A DNA stretch of 64,000 nt from positions 558,001-622,000 of the forward strand of contig NZ_LN850107.1 of the NCBI RefSeq assembly GCF_900070365.1, in the 5' to 3' direction. Made by a program: the position numbers and the translations under genes. This document shows, piece by piece, positions 8,613 to 16,801 of the stretch. Every line of letters starts with the position of its first letter. Position 1 is the stretch's first letter. The notes beneath the pieces were generated by a model. It searched no databases. It had not been told where the DNA came from and was given only the letters and a program-made list of their open reading frames with translations. The DNA is from Alloactinosynnema sp. L-07. GTDB lineage: Bacteria; Actinomycetota; Actinomycetes; Mycobacteriales; Pseudonocardiaceae.

Positions 8613-10523
8613 GTGGCGGGGCGAATCCGGGAAAGTGACATAGCGCAGGTTCGCGAGCGCAGCCGGATCGACGACGTCGTCGGCGAGTACGTGGCGCTCC
8701 GCCGCGCGGGTGGCGGCGCGCTCAAGGGGCTGTGCCCGTTCCACGACGAGAAGACGCCGTCGTTCAACGTTCGGCCGACGCATGGGACCTTCCACTGCTT
8801 CGGCTGCGGCGAGGGCGGCGACGTGATCGCCTTCGTAATGAAGATCGATCACCTGTCGTTCGTGGAGTCGGTCGAGCGGCTGGCCGAGCGGGTCGGACTC
8901 CAGCTGACCTACGAGGGCGGCGGCACCAGCGTGCAGCGCGACCGCGGCACCCGGTCGCGGCTGGTCGACGCGCACAAGGCGGCGGCCGAGTTCTACGCCG
9001 AGCAGCTGCGGGGGCCCGACGCGATGATCGCGCGCGAGTTCCTGGCCGAGCGCGGCTTCGACCAGGCCGCGGCGGCGGCGTTCGGCTGTGGGTACGCGCC
9101 CGCGGGCTGGGACAAGCTGACCAAGCACCTGCTGGGTCGGGGTTTCGAGCTGGCCGAGCTGATCAAGGGCGGGTTGTCCCGCGAGGGACGGCAGGGCCCG
9201 ATCGACAAGTTCCACCGCAGGCTGCTGTGGCCGATCAAGGACATCGGCGGCGACGTGGTGGGCTTCGGCGCGCGCAGGCTGCACGACGACGACCAGATCC
9301 AGGCGAAGTACCTCAACACCAGCGAGAGCCCGATCTACAAGAAGTCGCAGGTCCTGTTCGGCCTCGACCTGGCCAAGCGCGAGATCGCCAAGCGGCACCA
9401 GGTCGTGGTCGTGGAGGGCTACACCGACGTCATGGCGATGCACGCCTCGGGCGTGCTCACCGCGGTCGCGTCCTGCGGCACGGCGTTCGGCAGCGAGCAC
9501 ATCCAGGTGCTGCGCAGGCTGCTCATGGACGACGACGCCTTCCGCGGCGAGGTGATCTTCACCTTCGACGGGGACGAGGCGGGACAGAAGGCCGCCCTCA
9601 AGGCGTTCGACGACGACCAGCAGTTCTCCGCCCAGACCTTCGTCGCCATCGCGCCGGACGGGATGGACCCGTGTGAGCTGCGGCAGGCCAAGGGCGAGGT
9701 CGCCGTGCGCGACCTGGTCGCCCGCAGGCAGCCGCTGTTCGCCTTCGCCATCCGCGCCGAGCTGTCCTCGCACGACCTCGACACCGCCGAGGGGCGGGTC
9801 GACGCACTCCGCCGCACGGTGCCGATGGTGGCCCGGATCAAGGACCACTCACTGCGGGACGAGTACGCGCGCCAACTCACCGGCTGGGTCGGCTGGGACG
9901 ATGTCGCCACGGTCGTGCGCCGGGTGCGCGAGAGCGCGGGCGCGCCGGTCGCCGCGAATACCCGCCGTTCGCGCGCGGTCGACCCGAACCAGGGCGCCCT
10001 GGCCGTCGAAGTCGACACTGGTCCGCCGCGGCCGGACCCGCGTGATCCCCGGCTCAACGCCCAGCGCGAGGTGCTCAAGCTGGCGCTGCAGGAGCCCGCG
10101 CTCGCCGGGCCGATGTATGACTCGCTGCCGCTGGAGGTATTCACCCATCCCGCGTACGAGGCCGTGCACCGAGCCGTGATCGATGCGGGCGGGACAGCCT
10201 CCGGGCTGGCGGGGGCGGAACTGCTCGACTCGGTGGCGAAGAACTGTTCGACACAGACGCTCAAGACCCTGGTCAGCGAGCTCGCCGTCGAGCCGATGCC
10301 GCTGCCGAACAAGAACTCCGCCGCCGAGCGCTACTCGTCGGCGATCCTCGCCGCGCTGCAGCGCGAGCTCGTGGCCAAACAGATCGCGGAGATCAAGTCC
10401 CGGCTCCAGCGGGTGTCGCCGGTCGACAACCCGGAGGAGGCCCGCGCGCTCTGGGGCGACCTGGTGGCCATGGAGGAGTGGTACAAGGCGCTGGGCAAGC
10501 AGGCGGCCGGGGGAATGGCATGA
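8613..10523 (+). CDS. dnaG: DNA primase
   Basis: DnaG makes the RNA primers for lagging-strand synthesis at the replication fork. The N-terminal CHC2 zinc finger has Cys41, His44, Cys62 and Cys65 ('LKGLCPFHDEKTPSF' and 'FHCFGCGEGGD'). The Toprim core follows, with 'VVVVEGYTDVMAMH' and 'FTFDGDEAGQKAA', and then the C-terminal helicase-binding region. The 636-residue length is normal. The GTG at 8613 is favoured because it gives the standard N-terminus and has TAGACT at 8599-8604, 8 nt upstream. The stop overlaps the next start (ATGA). Confidence 0.97.
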   Translation: MAGRIRESDIAQVRERSRIDDVVGEYVALRRAGGGALKGLCPFHDEKTPSFNVRPTHGTFHCFGCGEGGDVIAFVMKIDHLSFVESVERLAERVGLQLTYEGGGTSVQRDRGTRSRLVDAHKAAAEFYAEQLRGPDAMIAREFLAERGFDQAAAAAFGCGYAPAGWDKLTKHLLGRGFELAELIKGGLSREGRQGPIDKFHRRLLWPIKDIGGDVVGFGARRLHDDDQIQAKYLNTSESPIYKKSQVLFGLDLAKREIAKRHQVVVVEGYTDVMAMHASGVLTAVASCGTAFGSEHIQVLRRLLMDDDAFRGEVIFTFDGDEAGQKAALKAFDDDQQFSAQTFVAIAPDGMDPCELRQAKGEVAVRDLVARRQPLFAFAIRAELSSHDLDTAEGRVDALRRTVPMVARIKDHSLRDEYARQLTGWVGWDDVATVVRRVRESAGAPVAANTRRSRAVDPNQGALAVEVDTGPPRPDPRDPRLNAQREVLKLALQEPALAGPMYDSLPLEVFTHPAYEAVHRAVIDAGGTASGLAGAELLDSVAKNCSTQTLKTLVSELAVEPMPLPNKNSAAERYSSAILAALQRELVAKQIAEIKSRLQRVSPVDNPEEARALWGDLVAMEEWYKALGKQAAGGMA

Positions 10524-11056
10524 GCTTTCTGGACCGACTGCTCGGCAGCGGCGTCCCCAAGGGGTTCGCCGGCGAGCTGGACGCCGACGAGGCGGTCGTG
10601 GGCTCGGCGCCCGTGCGCGGCGGGGGGCACGTCGTGGCGACGTCGCTGGGCCTGTGGGTTCCCGACGGCGACGGCGCCCGGCGCATCGGCTGGCACCTGG
10701 TCACCAAGGCCACCTGGGGGAGTGGCGTGTTCGTGATCACCGAGGCCGAGGAGACCGAACACGCGGGCAACGCGGTGATCTTGGCGGATCTGCCGCCGGT
10801 CAAGGTGGTCGTGGAGTCGCCGGGAAAGCTGCCGCAGGCGGTCCACCGTCGGGTGACCGGGTCGATCCGGTCGCGGCACCACCGTGAGCTGCCCGGCGGT
10901 GGGGCGTGGTTCGTGCAGCGGAAAGTCCCAGGTCAGGACGGCACGGTTCTGCAGGTCCGCCCCGACCCGGGAACCGACCTGGACGCCGTGCGGGCCATCG
11001 CGACCGAGGTCGCGGCGAAAATCGCCGACGCCAGGGGACACGAGACGCTAGAGTAA
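10520..11056 (+). CDS. Conserved actinobacterial protein of unknown function, coupled to dnaG
   Basis: The 178-residue soluble protein starts 'MSFLDRLLG' and is translationally coupled to dnaG by a 4-bp ATGA overlap. It contains repeated beta-strand-like stretches ('GGGHVVATSLGLWVPDGDG', 'RRIGWHLVTKATWG', 'VVESPGKLPQAVHRRV') and no metal-binding or catalytic motif that I recognise. Genes of this kind are commonly found right after dnaG in this order, but I cannot assign a role. The stop codon lies inside a 22-bp palindrome. Confidence 0.8.
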   Translation: MSFLDRLLGSGVPKGFAGELDADEAVVGSAPVRGGGHVVATSLGLWVPDGDGARRIGWHLVTKATWGSGVFVITEAEETEHAGNAVILADLPPVKVVVESPGKLPQAVHRRVTGSIRSRHHRELPGGGAWFVQRKVPGQDGTVLQVRPDPGTDLDAVRAIATEVAAKIADARGHETLE

Positions 11057-11076
11057 ACAGTACGTACGTACGGTTT
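11055..11076. promoter_or_regulatory. 22-bp near-perfect palindrome, candidate operator
   Basis: Ten of eleven base pairs are symmetrical about a TACGTACGTA core, with AAAC and GTTT at the ends. It begins inside the stop codon of the upstream gene and ends 16 nt before the start of the methyltransferase gene. Size and symmetry suit a TetR-type dimer site. No TetR gene is next to it. Confidence 0.6.
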
Positions 11077-11092
11077 GCTTGGGAGGCGACTC

Positions 11093-11860
11093 ATGTGGGA
11101 CCCGGACAAGTACCTGACTTTCGGCGATCACCGCGGCAGGCCCTTTCATGACCTCGTCGCCCGCATCGGCGCCGAGTCCCCGCGGTCGGTCGTCGATCTG
11201 GGCTGTGGCCCCGGAAACCTCACCGAGACGCTGACCCGGCGCTGGCCTGACGCGAAGCTGGTCGGCTACGACTCGTCCCCCGAGATGGTCGAGGCGGCGG
11301 GGGAGCGCGCGGTGACTGTGCGGCTCGGCTCGATCGAGAGCTGGCGCCCCGATGCCGACACCGACGTCGTCATCAGCAACGCCGCCCTGCAGTGGGTGCC
11401 GGGCCACGTCGACCTGCTCCGTCGGTGGGTCCAGGCGCTGTCACCCGGCGCCTGGATCGCCGTCCAGGTGCCCGGCAACTTCGCCGCCCCATCCCACGAA
11501 CTCGTCCGCGAACTGGCCCGCGAACCCCGCTGGCGCGACAGTCTCGCCCAGGTCGTCCTCCGTGAGGACGACGCGGTCCTCGACCCCACCGGCTACGCCG
11601 ACGCCATGGCCGACGCGGGCTGTGACGTCGATGCCTGGGAGACCACCTACCAACAGCGGCTGACGGGCGAGAACCCCGTGTTCGACTGGATCACCGGCAC
11701 CGCCCTGCGCCCCATCCGAGCCGCCGTGCCCGACGCCGAATGGGCCGAGTTCCGCGCCGCCCTGACCCCGCGCCTCCACAAGGCTTACCCCCATCGCGCT
11801 GACGGCACGACGTGGTTCCCGTTCCGCCGCGTCTTCTTCGTCGCGAGGACCCCGAGCTAG
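11093..11860 (+). CDS. tam: Trans-aconitate 2-methyltransferase
   Basis: This SAM-dependent methyltransferase is expected to methylate trans-aconitate, a toxic by-product of the citric acid cycle. The N-terminus '[18 protein letters not shown]' is characteristic of the Tam family. SAM motif I follows in '[16 protein letters not shown]', and '[14 protein letters not shown]' is the usual post-motif stretch. It has 255 residues. The start at 11093 has a GGGAGG site 6 nt upstream. A palindromic candidate operator lies upstream at 11055-11076. The stop codon overlaps that of the convergent small gene within one CTAG. Confidence 0.92.
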   Translation: MWDPDKYLTFGDHRGRPFHDLVARIGAESPRSVVDLGCGPGNLTETLTRRWPDAKLVGYDSSPEMVEAAGERAVTVRLGSIESWRPDADTDVVISNAALQWVPGHVDLLRRWVQALSPGAWIAVQVPGNFAAPSHELVRELAREPRWRDSLAQVVLREDDAVLDPTGYADAMADAGCDVDAWETTYQQRLTGENPVFDWITGTALRPIRAAVPDAEWAEFRAALTPRLHKAYPHRADGTTWFPFRRVFFVARTPS

Positions 11861-12030
11861 CCGCGCTTGAACCTCTCGCCGACCTTCGCCCGCGCGATCC
11901 CGGCCGCCCCTTGAACAGCGGGATGGTCGGCGATCCGCCGGTAGGTCCGCATGATCTGGTCGTAGCGCCCACGACCCGCCTTGGAGCCGAGGACATAACC
12001 GACACCGGCCCCCAACAGGAACCCCATCAC
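11857..12030 (-). CDS. Small YtxH-like protein
   Basis: The 57-residue protein starts '[20 protein letters not shown]', a glycine-rich hydrophobic segment like that of YtxH-domain proteins, and is then basic and helical ('[15 protein letters not shown]'). It is probably membrane-associated, and its function is unknown. The frame is open farther upstream, but a GGAGG site sits 8 nt before the GTG at 12030. ATG at 12027 is the alternative. Its stop shares a CTAG with the convergent tam gene. Confidence 0.65.
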   Translation of the reverse strand: MMGFLLGAGVGYVLGSKAGRGRYDQIMRTYRRIADHPAVQGAAGIARAKVGERFKRG

Positions 12031-12083
12031 GATGTTCGCCTCCAGAACCCGCTTGACTCTGCCCCTTACATCCTCCCTCACCT

Positions 12084-12118
12084 GGGGTCCCGGCGCTGCG
12101 GGCCGGTGGAGGGACCCC
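12084..12118. other. 8-bp perfect GC stem-loop in the leader of the small gene
   Basis: GGGGTCCC (12084-12091) pairs exactly with GGGACCCC (12111-12118) over a 19-nt loop. On the minus strand this sits in the 5' leader of the YtxH-like gene, and on the plus strand about 65 nt before tRNA-Asn. I know of no matching RNA family. Confidence 0.35.
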
Positions 12119-12184
12119 GCGAAAACCACGTTGTCGCTGTGCGCTAGAGTTGTGCCAACGTTGGGCCACGGTCCAACGGAGTAA

Positions 12185-12257
12185 TCCTCCATAGCTCAAT
12201 TGGCAGAGCATGCGACTGTTAATCGCAGGGTTGTTGGTTCGAGTCCAACTGGAGGAG
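12185..12257 (+). tRNA. tRNA-Asn (GTT anticodon)
   Basis: A complete cloverleaf can be drawn: acceptor TCCTCCA paired with TGGAGGA, D stem GCTC/GAGC, anticodon stem TGCGA/TCGCA with loop CTGTTAA (anticodon GTT), and T stem GTTGG/CCAAC with loop TTCGAGT. The discriminator is G and the CCA end is not encoded. A Rho-independent terminator follows at once. Confidence 0.97.
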
Positions 12258-12258
12258 C

Positions 12259-12288
12259 AAACCCCCAGGTCACAGGCCTGGGGGTTTT
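12259..12288 (+). terminator. Rho-independent terminator after tRNA-Asn
   Basis: An 11-bp perfect stem (AAACCCCCAGG at 12259-12269 with its complement at 12277-12287) encloses a 7-nt loop and runs into a short T-tract. It directly follows the tRNA. Confidence 0.9.
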
Positions 12289-12383
12289 GTCGTTCGGCTG
12301 CTGCGCAACACTTTGGGCACACAGTGAAGGTCGATCCAGCAAGATCCCCTTCGGTGCCGATTGGGTAGGATCGGCCGGAGTTG

Positions 12384-12460
12384 GGGGCGGTAGCTCAGTT
12401 GGTCAGAGCAGGGGACTCATAATCCCTTGGCCGTCGGTTCGAGCCCGACCCGCCCCACCA
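12384..12460 (+). tRNA. tRNA-Met (CAT anticodon)
   Basis: The cloverleaf is complete: acceptor GGGGCGG with CCGCCCC, D stem GCTC/GAGC, anticodon stem GGGGA/TCCCT with loop CTCATAA (anticodon CAT), T stem GTCGG/CCGAC, discriminator A, and an encoded CCA end. The fully paired 1-72 base pair argues against an initiator tRNA. Elongator tRNA-Met is the likely identity, but a lysidine-modified tRNA-Ile2 with the same anticodon cannot be fully excluded by eye. A small CAGCG-GAAA-CGCTG hairpin (12467-12480) follows. Confidence 0.93.
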
Positions 12461-12704
12461 CTTGACCAGCGGAAACGCTGATAGCTTGGCCCCAATGCCT
12501 CGGAATGCCCGCGAACAGACGGCAAACGGTCCGCGCAGGCAGCCGCACGCGGCGGGCCCACGGCAGCGGTATGTCGGCCAGTCCAGGATCGTGGCCGCGA
12601 TCGCGACCCTGCGGGCCTCGTTGCCGCGTGGTTGACCTTGTGACGTGCGCGTAACCGTCAGTAGGCTGGCGATCCCTGCATCCCAGTGATGGGAGTTGAT
12701 TCGC

Positions 12705-13388
12705 TTGTCCCGCAAGGTATTCACAGTCATAGCCGCCCTGATCGCGCTGCTGGTCACGGGTTCGCCCGCGCTCGCGCAGAGCGATCCGGTGGTGGCCGAC
12801 CCCGGTGACCGCACCGGGGTGATGGGCATGGCCGTCAGCCTGCAGCTGACCGCCACCGGCGGCACCACCCCCTACACCTGGTCAGCGGCCAATCTCCCGC
12901 CCGGACTGACGGTGGCGGCGGCGACCGGGCTGGTGTCCGGGACTCCGCAGCAATGGGGCCTCTACGAGGTCACCGCGACCGCCAAGGACTCGGTGGGGAG
13001 GTTGGGGTCGGTGACGTTCAACTGGAACATCGTCACGCCCCCGGTTCCTTGCGGCAACGGCAACTCCACCGACTACCCGATCCGTGACAAGTCCACAGTG
13101 GACAGCCCGATCACGGTGACCAACTGCCCGACCCACGGGCTGCCGAACTCCCGCGTCGAAGTGCACATCAAGCACACCTACATCGGCGACCTCGTGGTCA
13201 GCCTGGTCTCGCCGGACGGCACGGTCTTCGTCCTGCACAACCGGACCGGCGGCGGCACCGACGACATCAACCAGTCCTACCCGGTCAACCTCTCCGGCGA
13301 GTGGGTCGAGGGCACCTGGAAGCTGCGGGTCCGCGACACCGCGTACCGCGACACCGGGTTCATCGACTCCTGGAGCATCGCGCTGTAG
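12705..13388 (+). CDS. Secreted protein with Ig-like (putative Ig, He_PIG) and proprotein convertase P-domain
   Basis: A signal peptide (ending near 'GSPALAQ') is followed by a putative Ig domain (about residues 30-110, with 'LPPGLTVAAATGLVSGTP') and a P-domain (about 120-227, with 'IKHTYIGDLVVSLVSPDGT' and the end 'GFIDSWSIAL'). P-domains normally follow a subtilase or metalloprotease catalytic domain, but here there is no protease domain. It may bind partners or a protease in trans. TTG at 12705 is chosen because GGGAG lies 9 nt upstream; TTG at 12696 is too close to that site. Confidence 0.85.
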   Translation: MSRKVFTVIAALIALLVTGSPALAQSDPVVADPGDRTGVMGMAVSLQLTATGGTTPYTWSAANLPPGLTVAAATGLVSGTPQQWGLYEVTATAKDSVGRLGSVTFNWNIVTPPVPCGNGNSTDYPIRDKSTVDSPITVTNCPTHGLPNSRVEVHIKHTYIGDLVVSLVSPDGTVFVLHNRTGGGTDDINQSYPVNLSGEWVEGTWKLRVRDTAYRDTGFIDSWSIAL

Positions 13389-13398
13389 CTGAGCTTGC

Positions 13399-13432
13399 GA
13401 ACGCCCGTCCGGCAGCAGCCGGGCGGGCGTTC
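13399..13432 (+). terminator. Long GC hairpin downstream of the P-domain gene
   Basis: GAACGCCCG (13399-13407) pairs with CGGGCGTTC (13424-13432), with further CCGGC/GCCGG pairing inside the loop. It starts 10 nt after the stop codon. It lacks a T-tract but is a credible terminator for this GC-rich genome. Confidence 0.6.
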
Positions 13433-13461
13433 AGTCGTTCCAGGCTACCCATCAGTAACCC

Positions 13462-13513
13462 TTGACCCCACCGAAACAAAGACGTACAAAGATGAAACAA
13501 CAAGAAACGAAGG
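13462..13513 (+). promoter_or_regulatory. Promoter and four helically phased direct repeats before the DeoR regulator
   Basis: TTGACC (13462-13467) and TACAAA (13485-13490), 17 nt apart, form a sigma-70-like promoter. Overlapping it are four A-rich direct repeats beginning at 13473, 13484, 13494 and 13504 (GAAACAAAGA, GTACAAAGAT, GAAACAACAA, GAAACGAAGG), spaced about one helical turn. DeoR-family regulators often bind direct repeats, so this is probably the autoregulatory operator. Confidence 0.6.
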
Positions 13514-13520
13514 GGAAGTC

Positions 13521-14279
13521 ATGTACGCCGCCGAACGTCAGCAGGTCATCGCCGAGCGGGCCCGCGCGGCGGGACGGGTCGAGGTGGCCGCGTTGGCCGA
13601 GGACCTGGGGGTCACCACGGAGACCGTCCGACGTGACCTCGACGCGCTGGAGAAGCGTGGGGTGCTGCGGCGGGTCCACGGGGGAGCGATTCCGGTCGAG
13701 CGGTTGCGGTTCGAGCCGGAACTGGCCGCCCGCGATGCCGAGGCGACCGCGGAGAAGCAGCGCATCGCCAAGGCCGCGCTCGCCGAACTGCCCGCGGAAG
13801 GCGTGGTCCTGCTCGACGCGGGAAGCACGACCGCCCGGTTGGCCGAACTGCTGCCCGCAGACCGCGACCTGACTGTCGTGACCAACGGCCTGCCGATCGC
13901 GTTGGCCCTGGCCAACCGGGGGCTCAACGTGCTCAGCCTCGGCGGCCGGGTGCGGACGAAGACCCTGGCGGGAGTTGACGCGTGGGCGCTCAACGCGCTG
14001 CGCGACCTCTACGTCGACGTCGCTTTCCTTGGCACCAACGGACTCACCGCCGGGCGCGGCCTGAGCACGCCGGACCAGGCCGAGGCCGCGGTCAAACAGG
14101 CCATGGTCACCGCCGCGCGGCGGGTCGTGGTGCTGGCCGACTCGTCCAAGGTCGGCACCGACTGCTTCGCCCGCTTCGCCACCCTGGACCAGGTCGACGT
14201 GATCATCACCGACGACGGCCTCGATGCGCTGGAAGCCGCCGAGTTCGAGGCGGCAGGCCCGACGGTGGTGCGCGCGTGA
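13521..14279 (+). CDS. DeoR-family transcriptional regulator of the fructose PTS locus
   Basis: The 252-residue protein has an N-terminal DeoR winged helix-turn-helix (about residues 1-57, 'VAALAEDLGVTTETVRRDLDAL') and a C-terminal sugar-phosphate sensing domain with 'VLLDAGSTTARLAEL' and 'TVVTNGLPIALALA'. In fructose loci such proteins (FruR type) respond to fructose 1-phosphate or a related sugar phosphate. The start at 13521 has an AGGGGAAG site. The stop overlaps the fruK start (GTGATC region), so the two are coupled. The helically phased repeats upstream suggest it represses its own operon. Confidence 0.9.
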   Translation: MYAAERQQVIAERARAAGRVEVAALAEDLGVTTETVRRDLDALEKRGVLRRVHGGAIPVERLRFEPELAARDAEATAEKQRIAKAALAELPAEGVVLLDAGSTTARLAELLPADRDLTVVTNGLPIALALANRGLNVLSLGGRVRTKTLAGVDAWALNALRDLYVDVAFLGTNGLTAGRGLSTPDQAEAAVKQAMVTAARRVVVLADSSKVGTDCFARFATLDQVDVIITDDGLDALEAAEFEAAGPTVVRA

Positions 14280-14734
14280 TCGTCACTGTCACCGCCAACC
14301 CGAGTGTCGACCGGACCATCGAGATCGACGTGTTCCAGCGCGGCGCCGTCACCCGGACCCGGTCGGCCCTGCTCGACGCGGGCGGCAAGGGCGTCAACGT
14401 CGCTCGCGCGCTCGCCGCGAACGGGCACCGCGCCACCGCGGTGCTGCCCACCGGCGGTGCCGAAGGCGTGCAGCTCACGGCGCTGCTGGCCGCCGCGGGC
14501 ATCGCGGTGGTGGAGGTGCCGGTCGCCGGGGCCGTGCGGTCCAACATCACCATCGCCGAGGCGGACGGGACGACCACCAAGCTCAACGAACCCGGTCCCC
14601 ACCTCAGCGTGGGAGAACGTGACCGGCTGGTCGCCTCGACACTCGAAGCCGCCAAGGGCGCCGAGTGGGTCGCCCTCTGCGGCAGCCTCCCGCCGGGCGT
14701 GCCGACCGACTTCTACGCCGGACCGGCGGGCTGA
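14276..14734 (+). pseudogene. fruK: 1-phosphofructokinase, truncated after about 148 residues
   Basis: The N-terminal half of a PfkB-family 1-phosphofructokinase is intact, starting 'MIVTVTANPSVDRTIEIDVF' with the first PfkB signature in 'DAGGKGVNVARALAANG' and 'LCGSLPPGVPTDFY'. After Tyr-Ala the family sequence stops, four foreign codons follow, and the frame ends at 14734. A full enzyme is about 310 residues. The missing half holds the ATP site and the catalytic Asp of the GAGD motif, so no activity is expected. The sequence right after the break belongs to the C-terminus of the fructose permease FruA, so the break is the left side of an internal deletion. Confidence 0.88.
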
Positions 14735-14919
14735 CGATGGCCGTCGGCGCGACCTCGCTGGCCCCGCACGGCGGCATCTGGGTCGTCGGGCTCATCGGCA
14801 AGCCGCTGCTGGTGCTGCTCGCCATCGCGGTCGGCACCGCGATCACCGCGGTGAGTGTGGTGGCCGCGAAATCGTTGGGCCGCACCGAATCCACCGTTCC
14901 CGTTCCCGCGACTGTCTGA
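14722..14919 (+). pseudogene. fruA: C-terminal remnant of the fructose PTS permease EIIC (FruA)
   Basis: In the frame ending at 14919, about 65 residues match the end of the fructose EIIC domain: 'LTMAVGATSLAPHGGIWVV' followed by a hydrophobic helix and 'VVAAKSLGRTES'. The rest of the permease (IIA, IIB and nearly all IIC, about 600 residues) is absent. The frame differs from that of the fruK fragment, so no fusion protein results. An ATG at 14736 could start a short 61-residue peptide, but no clear ribosome site precedes it. Confidence 0.8.
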
Positions 14920-14928
14920 GGAGCACCT

Positions 14929-15192
14929 ATGTCCGAGCGTCGAGTGACCATCGCCTCCACCGTGGGCCTGCACGCACGTCCCGCGAAACTGTTCGTCGAG
15001 GCCGCCGCCGGCCAGTCCGTCCGCGTGACGATCGCCAAGGGCGACCGGGCGGTCGACGCCGGCAGCATCCTGTCGGTCCTGGGGCTGGACGCTCGCGGCG
15101 GCGACGAGGTCGTGCTCGCCGCGGACGGCGACGGCGCCGACGAGGCACTGGCCGCCCTCGTGGCCGTTCTGGAAGTCGACCACGACTCATGA
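14929..15192 (+). CDS. ptsH: Phosphocarrier protein HPr
   Basis: HPr passes phosphate from enzyme I to EIIA domains of sugar permeases. The 87-residue protein has the active His15 in 'TVGLHARPAKLF' and a Ser near position 45 ('DAGSILSVLGL') where the regulatory serine of other HPr proteins lies. GAGGAG lies upstream of the ATG at 14929. Its stop overlaps the ptsI start (ATGA). It is intact although the permease gene before it is destroyed. Confidence 0.95.
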   Translation: MSERRVTIASTVGLHARPAKLFVEAAAGQSVRVTIAKGDRAVDAGSILSVLGLDARGGDEVVLAADGDGADEALAALVAVLEVDHDS

Positions 15193-16796
15193 CCATCGGT
15201 GTCAGCCCCGGCGTGGCGGCGGGCCCCGTCGCCCGCTTGGGCCTTCCGCCCCAACTGCCCTATGTCGTCCCAGCGGCGGCGGCGGACGACGCCGCGAGGG
15301 CGGCCACCGCGCTGGAGGAGACGGCGGTCGAGTTGGAGCGGCGGGCCAAGCTCGCCGGGTCGGAAGCGGCCGAGGTGCTGGCCGCCGCGGCGCTGATGGC
15401 ACGGGACCCGGCGCTGGCCGCCAACGTCCAGGACCTGGTCGCGCAGGGCGTGCCCGCCGCGTGGGCGGTGGACCGCGCGATCGGCGGCTACCGCCAACTG
15501 CTGGCTGCGGCGGGCCCATACATGGCCGAGCGGGTGGCCGATCTCGACGACATCCGCGACCGCGCGGTCGCCCGGCTGCTCGGCCTGCCGATGCCGGGAC
15601 TTCCCGCGCCAGGGCACCCGTATGTGCTGGTGGCGCGGGATCTCGCGCCCGCCGACACGGCCCTGCTCGATCCGACCGTGGTCCTCGCGCTGGTCACCGA
15701 ACGCGGCGGTCCGACCAGCCACACGGCGATCCTGGCCAAGTCGCTGGGCATCCCAGCCGTCGTCGCGTGCGCCGCCGCGGAGTCCTTTGTGGATGGACAG
15801 GTCGTTGTTGTCGACGGCGACTCCGGCGAGGTCACGCCCGAGCCCACCGCGGCGCGGCTCGCCGAGGTGGCCGAACGGCGGGCTGCCCGGGCGAAGCGGG
15901 CGACGGCGACCGGCCCCGGCCGGACCAAGGACGGACACCCGGTCGCCCTGCTGGCCAACATCGGCGGTCCCACCGACCTCTCGGCCGATCTTGAGGGCGT
16001 GGGCTTGTTCCGTACCGAGTTCCTGTTCCTCGACCGCGCGGAGGAGCCGTCGGTCGCCGAACAGCGCGAGGTGTACCGGCAGGTCCTGGCGCCGCTGGCC
16101 GGGCGCAAGGTCGTGGTCCGCACGCTCGACGCTGGTGCGGACAAGCCGGTGCCCTACGCGTGCCCGGACCCGGAGGACAACCCGGCACTCGGCGTCCGCG
16201 GGCTGCGGACGTCCTGGCGGCGGCCCGACCTGCTGCACGACCAGCTCGAAGCGCTCGCGCTCGCGGCACGGGACACCGGCGCCCAGCCCTGGGTGATGGC
16301 GCCCATGGTCGCCACGGCCGCGGAGGCGGCCACGTTCGCCGCCGCCGCGCGTGCGCACGGGATCGACAAGGTCGGCGTGATGATCGAGATCCCGGCCGCG
16401 GCGCTGCGCGCCGACACGGTCCTGGCCGAGGTCGACTTCGTCAGCATCGGCACCAACGACCTCGCCCAGTACACCTTCGCCGCAGACCGGCAACTCGGCG
16501 CGCTCGCCGAGTTGCTCGACCCGTGGCAGCCCGCACTGCTCGACCTGATCGCCGCGACCGCGCGGGCCGGGGCGCGCGCGGGCAAACCGGTCGGGGTGTG
16601 CGGCGAGGCGGCAGGCGATCCGCGGCTGGCACCCGTGCTGGTCGGGCTGGGCATCGACTCGCTGTCGATGGCTCCGGTCAGCGTCGCCGATGTCCGGGCG
16701 TCCCTGGCCGAGTACACCTTCGACCAGTGCCGGGAACTCGCCGCCGCGGTGCTCGCGGCGGACAGCCCCGAGCAGGCGCGGGCGGCACTAGGGTAG
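15189..16796 (+). CDS. ptsI: Phosphoenolpyruvate-protein phosphotransferase (PTS enzyme I)
   Basis: Enzyme I takes phosphate from phosphoenolpyruvate and passes it to HPr. The phosphorylated His178 lies in 'ERGGPTSHTAILAKSLGIPA', the PEP-binding domain carries 'FRTEFLFLDR', and the catalytic Cys is in 'GVCGEAAGDP'. The 535-residue length is slightly short for the family but complete. It is coupled to ptsH by ATGA. With no sugar permease next to it, it would need EII proteins elsewhere. Confidence 0.96.
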   Translation: MTIGVSPGVAAGPVARLGLPPQLPYVVPAAAADDAARAATALEETAVELERRAKLAGSEAAEVLAAAALMARDPALAANVQDLVAQGVPAAWAVDRAIGGYRQLLAAAGPYMAERVADLDDIRDRAVARLLGLPMPGLPAPGHPYVLVARDLAPADTALLDPTVVLALVTERGGPTSHTAILAKSLGIPAVVACAAAESFVDGQVVVVDGDSGEVTPEPTAARLAEVAERRAARAKRATATGPGRTKDGHPVALLANIGGPTDLSADLEGVGLFRTEFLFLDRAEEPSVAEQREVYRQVLAPLAGRKVVVRTLDAGADKPVPYACPDPEDNPALGVRGLRTSWRRPDLLHDQLEALALAARDTGAQPWVMAPMVATAAEAATFAAAARAHGIDKVGVMIEIPAAALRADTVLAEVDFVSIGTNDLAQYTFAADRQLGALAELLDPWQPALLDLIAATARAGARAGKPVGVCGEAAGDPRLAPVLVGLGIDSLSMAPVSVADVRASLAEYTFDQCRELAAAVLAADSPEQARAALG

Positions 16797-16801
16797 GTCG
16801 G

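Noticed and set aside
14304..16796. 830-codon plus-strand frame across the PTS locus
   Set aside because: Only its last 535 codons are enzyme I. The earlier part is an out-of-frame reading of fruK, fruA and ptsH.
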